From Blumeriella jaapii (lineage: Eukaryota; Ascomycota; Leotiomycetes; Helotiales; Drepanopezizaceae): a stretch of DNA of 64,000 nucleotides. The notes beneath the pieces are model-generated. The model saw only the letters and a list, made by a program, of their open reading frames with translations. It did not search any database and had not been told where the DNA came from. Below are positions 58,244 to 64,000 of the stretch, in pieces. A program made the translations under genes and the position numbers. The stretch's first letter is position 1; every line of letters starts with the position of its first letter. The stretch covers positions 62,001 to 126,000 of the forward strand of contig VWND01000030.1 of NCBI GenBank assembly GCA_009599575.1. Reading direction: 5' to 3'.

Positions 58244-60521
58244 GGGGGGGGGGGAGAGACGAGACGGGGGTGCGTGGGGTCTGAGACCTCCCTGCTCCGC
58301 GACGATGCTCCTCCTCTCTGTCCATCTGTGACCTTTCCGGGGTGCTGAGCAGCTAGACTGCGACGTTTCTGGGTGGAGACCTTTTTGTACATACATACCT
58401 TACATTATGCTTTGCTCGATTGCAACTTCGATTTGCTCGATAGCAACTTCGATTTGCTCGATAGCAACTTTGATTCTCTCGCCTACCGTCCTTCCTGCGA
58501 TCTGCCCAGTATCACGAAGAGTGAATACATGTATCTGTGATCCTGGCTGTACTATGTTATACTGTACGATGCTATACTGTGATATGCTATGCTACGCTAT
58601 GCTATGCTGTATAATATTCTATTTGGTAAGCAGCAAAGCAAAGGAAACGGAGAGACAGAAAACGTATGTATATCGTGCCCCACAACCAACCAACCAACCA
58701 ACCAAACAACCACGTAAACAAATAAGCGAGTCGCCAACGCGCATACGGAAGGAAAGCCCTCCCTCCTCACGCCACGCCACGCACCGTACCGTATAACATC
58801 ACACCCGTCCCGTGACGCCTTCCACCGTAGCGAGTCGAGCTTGAAGGGGAGGTGGTGATGCATGCAAGGAATCTATCTGTACAGCGTTGATCGATCCTTT
58901 CGCCCGTGTAGTGAATGCCTGCCACTTCGGTCCAAGCCCCGTGATGTGCGTGTGGCTGGCTAGCTAGCTTGCGGTCTGTACTGTACTGTGCTGTGCTGTG
59001 CTGTGTTTACTGTGCTGCTACTGCCGGTGCAGAGATACGCGCGCGCACTTTGTGCTGTGCTGTGCTGTGCTGTGCTGTGTTTGTTTGTTGTGTTTGTTGT
59101 TGTTGTTGGTGTGGAGAGGAAAGAAAGGGGAAAGAGGGAAAGGAAAGGAAAGGAAAGGAAAGGAAAGGAAAGGAAAGGAAAAAAAAGGAAAGCAAAGAAA
59201 AGCAAAGAAAAAAAAAGAAAAAAATACAGAATACAATACTTCGCAGCACCGTAACGCCGTTCCTGTCTTGCCTGACTGATAGCGAGCCGTCGCATGCATG
59301 TACCTGTTTATTAATTCATCTACCGAGCTGCCTACCTTTCACATACCTATTCTTTTTTCCTTTTTGTGGGATCTGAATACATATTCTAATACATGTATAT
59401 GTAGATGAGTAGGCAGGTAGATGCAGTTGCGTGCTGTGATTGATCTATCAGGTACAGTACAATACATGCTGGATGCTAAACTGCCAGGCTGTCTTGTATC
59501 CTATCCTATCCGATCCTATCGAAGCGGCCAACCAACCAACCAACCACACAAGCCACCTAATATAAACAAGAAAACCTCTCTCCTGCTGGCTCCGAGTGAG
59601 TCGCGTCCCCTACAGCCTACCCTGCCCTACCCTGCCCGTGGGCCCTCCTTTCCCCTCCAACGGCCGCCTCTCTGTCTCCCCCAGTCCTGGCCTCTCCCAG
59701 TCCTGCTCCTACCCTTCCCCACGTCCACCCACTCCGACAAGCCAAAATCGTCAAATTCCCAAACCGCATCGCCCCAATTTTCAAGCCCGGAGAAGCGAGA
59801 CGTAGGTATCAAGAAGAGGACAAAAAAACACTAAGCGAAAGCACGCTCCGCTCAAGCAAGACCCATTACCCATACCGTACTCAAAAGCTCCATCATCCAA
59901 GAGCCAGCCAAAAGATCCAGAAAAAATCCGAGAGGGAAAGATAAGAAAAAAAAGAGGAGAGAAAGGGTGAAAAGAAAAAAGAAGGAAAAAGCAAAAAAAA
60001 AAAAAAACTTCAAGAGCAGTCCACCGCTACATCAACCAAAGACAAACACAACCTCACAATGCATCATCCCCGGGCGAGACAGCCAAAACCCAGTCTTGTG
60101 GACTGGGAAAAAAGCAATGCCTCCCTGAACCTGTATCCGCCTCTCATCCGCCTTCCCTTCTCACGGGCCGCTCAAGAGCAGGCATCGGCAGCACACGCAG
60201 ACGAACGAGACACGGTCGCGAGAAAGCCGACAGTGGGGAGGCAGCACCCACCCAAACCGAACGCGGGCCGGCAAATCACGACGTCCTCCCCGGATGGGTG
60301 ACAGACCCCAAAAGGAAGAGCGGCAACGATCGAGCAGGGAGCGCGCCGATGCCGATCATGGCCACGCGCGGCCGTGGGACGCATGTCGCGGTTCGTGTCG
60401 TGTCGTCGCGTCGCCTCGGGCCGCTCTCGCCCACCCCCCGCCTCCGCTCACTCGGGCCAGCCATCAACCAGGACTTGCTTGGGCAGGCACGCAAGAAGAT
60501 CCGTCGCGCAGAAGAGGACGT
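58244..60521. repeat. Convergent spacer with short repeats
   Basis: Between the 3' ends of the GH114 gene and the CaaX/ULD gene. About three copies of the 21-mer TTTGCTCGATAGCAACTTCGA lie at 58407-58480. TATGCTATGCTACGC runs (about 58570-58610), (AACC)n at 58684-58703 and (GGAAA)n at 59130-59185 follow. A-rich runs lie at 59935-60010. No gene is seen; frames in 59580-59830 and 60059-60500 are unsupported. Confidence 0.65.
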
Positions 60522-63130
60522 CTACATCACGACACAAGGGTCGGGTTCAGCTTTTTTTGGACCTGGGGTGAGCGTTAGCAAGCCGTGGTCCCCGACCCAG
60601 CGGCGCCGTGCGATCGTACCGACCTTTTCCCGACGGCTTCAGGGGCTTGCCAGCCATCCAGCCCAGCATGCCTTTCGCCTCGGGTTTCTTCTTGCGCGGC
60701 GGCGGGGAGCCCGGTTTGGAGACCAGGACCGGCGCGCCGCCCGGCCGGTGGTCCGGACGCGGCGGGGAGCCCGAAGGGCGGGCGTGCGACGGAGGGACCG
60801 GCGGGGGGCCCGCGCGACCCACCCGACCGCCGCCGCCGTGGGCGTGACCGTGACCGCTGCGGGGGCGCTCGCCGGGACGGTGGCCGGGAGGCGGGCCGGC
60901 GGCGCCCGGGGGCGGGCCGGCGGCGGGCTGCTCGGGCATCGGCCACATGTGCATCGTGATGGCCCAGTCGGGCTCGATCATCGTCTCCCACACCTGGGGC
61001 AGGATGATCTCGCCGTTGGGGCCGATCAGGTCGTAGTGACCGTGCTGCACGTGCGGTCCGATGATCTCGACGTGCAGGAAGGCCTGCTTGATCAGTTCCT
61101 CCATGCCCTAGCACACGTCAGCGGAGAACGGAGGCGCGAAGCCGCGACGGCCACCACCCACCTGCCAGGTCGCACACAGGTGGAAGGGGAAGCTGAACTT
61201 CCGGCCGACGGCGTCCTTGAAGCGGATCGGCTTCTTCTTGTCGTCGGGGGGCGGCGGCGCCAAGGCCTTCGCGAGCGCTTCGGCGGCGTCCTTCTTGAGC
61301 TTGGCCTCGTTCTCCTCGGCCTCCTTCTTCAGCCTCGCGGCCTCCTCGCGCGCCTTCGCGGCCTCGTCCGCCAGCTCCTGCTTGATCTTGGCGAGCTCGG
61401 CGGCGTGGTCGGCCTTGGCCTTCTCCTCGGCCGCCTTCTCCTCCGCCTTCTTCTTCTCGGCCTCGGCCGCCTTCTTGGCGTTCTCGACGCCCTTGGCCAT
61501 GGCCGCCTCGCGCTCCTCTTTCAACTTCTTCTCCCACGCGGCCTTCTCGTCGGCCACCTTCTGGGCCGCCTCGGCCGCGGCCTCCATGGCCGCCTTCTGC
61601 GCGGCTTCGTACTGCAGGATGGAGATCTTCTTCTCCTCCTCGAGCTTGCGCTCCCACAGCGCCTTCTCCTCGGCGGCCTTGCGGGCGGCCTCGGCCCGCT
61701 CCTCGGCGGCCTTCTGCTGCGCGGCCTCGTAGTTCAGCAGCGTTTGGCGCTTCTCCTCGATGAGCTTGCGCTCCCACGCGGCCTTCTCCTCCGCGGCCTT
61801 CTTCTCGGCCGCGGCCGTCGCCTCGGCGGCCGCCTTCTGCGCCGCCTCGTAGTTCCGCAGCGTCTGTCGCTTCTCCTCCTCGAGCCTCCTCTCCCACGCC
61901 ATCTTCTCCTCGGCGGCCTTCTGCTCGGCCACGGCGCGCGCTTCGGCCGCCGCCTTCTGAGACGCCTCGAACGCGGCGAGGGCGGCCTGCTTCTCCTGCT
62001 CCATCTTGCGCTCCCACGCCGCGCGCTCCTCGGCGGCCTTCTTGGCGGCCATCTCCTCCTGGCGGTCGCGCTCCTCCTTAGCCCGCTTGTCGGCCTCCTC
62101 GCGTTCGGCCTTCTCCCGGTCGAGCTGTTGCTGCTTCATCATGACCTCGAGCACGGCCAGCTTCTTCTCCGTCTCGGCATCGAGCTGCGGCGCGCCCACC
62201 ACCGACCCGTGATCGCTCGGGGGCCAGTGCGGGTGGGGTTGCACGTAGTGCTGCGGCTGGTGCGGCATCGGGGGGTACGGGTTCGGGAACCCGCCGCCGA
62301 AGCTGTTGAAGTGCGGGTGCGGGATCATCTCGTGCGCGTGGTACGCCCCCGGCCCGGGGCTGCTGTGTCCCGACAGGGGGTGCGGGTTCCCGGTGAAGTA
62401 GCCGGCGCCGCCGGGGGTCGGGGGGGCCTGCGGCGCGAAGGGGTTCTGCGGCGGGAACGGGTAGCCGGCGGGCGCGCCGTACGGGGTCAGGGCGCCCGGG
62501 GGCGCGCCGCCAAAGGGGGGCGCGTAGACGCCGCCACCCCCGCCGCCGCCGCCGCCCCCCCCGGCGGCGGCCGGCACGGAGTAGGCGCTGGGGGCATAGC
62601 CGGGCTGCGGCCCCCGCGCGCCAAAGGAGCCCGGGGCGGGGGCCGGGTAGCCGCGGCCATAGCCCGGATAGTCTTCGGAATCCAGGCTTGAGGGGGGTGC
62701 CGGCACGGGGTGCCGGTGCACGCGCGAGGCGGAGGGGCGTCGCGGCGGCCGTTCACTCGTCGTGTGTCGCCGGCTGGCGGCGCGGGACGTGGGCGGCGCG
62801 CGGCTGTCGCTCTTGCGGTATCGCGCGCTCCGGCGCGGTCGCGAGGCCGACTCCGACGGCTCGATCTCGTCGGCGTAGACGGGATCCCACGACTCGTCTA
62901 GCGGGTCAGCACCAGCGTGGCCAGCGACGTGGGCGGGGACAGGCACGCCCGTCGGACCCACCTACCTGATGAGGCCTCTTCGTCGGTGAGGGAGTTGGAG
63001 TGCGAGTCGGACGGGCAGCTGGTGGCCGGCGAGTGTTGCGAAGAAGCGTCGATGGTGATGGTGGTGGTGGGGGCTGGCGCCGACGTAAGCGGGGGTCCAG
63101 CCGTGGCAGCGCGGAGGCTCACTTACGCAT
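60522..63130 (-). CDS. Coiled-coil protein with ubiquitin-like domain (ULD_2 type) and C-terminal CaaX box
   Basis: Five exons (63127-63130, 62966-63073, 61162-62897, 60624-61107, 60522-60562) join in phase to 790 residues. The N-terminus is Ser/Arg-rich and disordered; a Pro/Gly-rich segment contains an 11-Gly run. Then comes a long Ala/Glu/Lys coiled coil made of about five 39-residue repeats carrying AAWERKLEEEKRQTL and NYEAAQKAA. A globular domain follows, from PIRFKDAVGRKFSFPFHLC to MEPDW-like MIEPDWAITMHMWPM, matching the fungal ubiquitin-like ULD_2 family. The tail is Pro/Lys-rich. The last intron (60563-60623) has a strong GCTAAC branch; splicing changes the ending from a run-on into AEPDPCVVM, a textbook farnesylation signal. 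Membrane anchoring is inferred. The 4-nt first coding exon (ATGC) fits in phase but is the weakest part; translation may start elsewhere. Confidence 0.85.
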
Positions 63131-64000
63131 TGGGACACGGGTTGGATGATGAGCTCTCGCCCGCGACTATCTGCTGGAGAGAGCCGGAGGGGAGAGACTT
63201 TGTTGGTTGGAGGGGGGGGGGGGGGGGGGGTTGTGGGAGGGGGTGGAGGAGGAGGTGGTGGTGGTTGTGGTTGTGGTGATGGTGGTGTGGTCGTGGTCTT
63301 GGTCGTGGAGGACGAGGAGGAGGAGGAGGAGGAGGAGGAGGAGGAGGTCGAAGACAAGGAGATGCGTGGTCGTGGTCGTGGTCGTGGTCGTGATCGTGGT
63401 TGTGATCGTGATCGTGATCGTGATCGTGACCGTGGTGGTGGTGGTGGTGGTGGTGGTGGTGGTGGTGGAGGTGGTGGAGGTGGTGTAGATGGTGAGAAGC
63501 GTCGCGGTCAAAGAAATTGTTGCGTTGGTGCGGGCGGTAGCGTGGGAGGGAAAGTGTCACGTCGCTCGGTACTGGCGGGGAGTCAGTTTAGCGTCATCGA
63601 GACCCGCCGTTGGGCGTCGGCGGGGGTTTGGGCGCGGGCGCGGGCTTGGCGCGGGCTTGGGCTTGGCGTTGGCATTGGGCTTGGCATTGGGCAGACCGGC
63701 ACCACGTCTGAGTGTATGATGCTGTGTGTGTACATATATATATATACATATATACGTATATACATAGGTACATTCACACACACATACACAGTACATACAT
63801 ACATATATACATACATATATCCATACACTCACTCACACATACATACATACATACATACATATTTACATACATACACACACTGACACATACATATACATAT
63901 ACATATACATACATAAGGTACATACATACATACATACATACATACATACATACATACATGTGTACTCCCCATCATGCAGGTGCAAAAGAAAGAATGTAAA
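63131..64000. repeat. Upstream region of the ULD gene: trinucleotide and ATACAT microsatellites
   Basis: G-run and GGTGGT/GGAGGA tracts (63210-63355), CGTGGT/CGTGATCGTGATC repeats (63365-63435), (GGT)n (63432-63490), and at the right edge ACATATAC/CATACATA repeats (63725-63960). Poly-His/Asp and poly-Pro frames across it on the minus strand are repeat artefacts unless transcripts show otherwise. Confidence 0.85.

Noticed and set aside
60298..62691. 797-codon open frame on the plus strand opposite the ULD gene
   Set aside because: It is the antisense of a GC-rich Ala/Glu/Lys coiled-coil exon and encodes Leu/Arg/Gly-rich sequence without domains. The minus strand has family motifs, introns in phase and a proper terminus.
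63200..63500. Telomeric or subtelomeric tract suggested by G-rich runs
   Set aside because: The units are GGT, GGA and CGTGAT rather than TTAGGG, and conserved genes flank the region.
63123..63560. 145-codon His/Pro-rich minus-strand frame as first exon of the ULD gene
   Set aside because: It is trinucleotide repeat sequence, and its phase at the 63126 donor does not match the next exon. The ATGC exon in another frame does match.

Overview
This window reads as nuclear DNA of a filamentous ascomycete fungus, most likely Pezizomycotina. The evidence is short introns (about 45-70 bp, with GTRNGT donors, CTRAC/CTGAC branch sites and YAG acceptors), GC-rich coding exons, and fungal families such as Eis1, an F-box/Sec10 recyclin, a ULD_2-type protein and GH114. 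Genus cannot be told from the sequence. I saw no rRNA, tRNA, CRISPR array or autonomous transposon.

Layout: (1) 1-25.5 kb is mostly conserved housekeeping genes: a 5'-truncated SHPRH/Irc20 RING-helicase (+), a Kin28/CDK7 kinase (-), an Sfk1/Frag1 membrane protein (+), Eis1 (-), a HCxxGKDRTG tyrosine phosphatase (+), recyclin-1 (-), a small unrecognised locus (-) and glutamine-dependent NAD synthetase split into 26 exons (+). (2) 25.5-32.3 kb holds a repeat-rich spacer and a full-length ABCC/Yor1-type transporter (-). (3) 32.3-43.7 kb is lower-GC accessory DNA with tandem arrays and two or three orphan genes. (4) 43.7-47.4 kb carries mevalonate kinase and the farnesyl/geranylgeranyltransferase alpha subunit, adjacent and co-oriented. 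(5) 47.4-57 kb is almost all repeats, including a 3-kb array of about 20 units of 110-120 bp with two embedded copies of a 300-bp element. (6) 57-64 kb holds a secreted GH114 glycosidase (+) and a coiled-coil ubiquitin-like-domain protein (-) that, once spliced, ends in a farnesylation box, CVVM.

The genes span NAD synthesis, isoprenoid supply and protein prenylation, plasma-membrane organisation (Sfk1, Eis1), endosomal recycling (Rcy1) and drug efflux (ABCC). One possible functional thread is mevalonate kinase, then the prenyltransferase alpha subunit, then a CaaX-box substrate candidate about 13 kb away.

Two cautions apply. At least three conserved genes (SHPRH, ABCC twice, Eis1) need a frame change of the same sense, equal to one missing base, so residual assembly indels are likely; two of these places could instead be unusual introns. 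All exon borders were derived by eye from splice motifs, reading phase and family knowledge, without transcript data or database searches.
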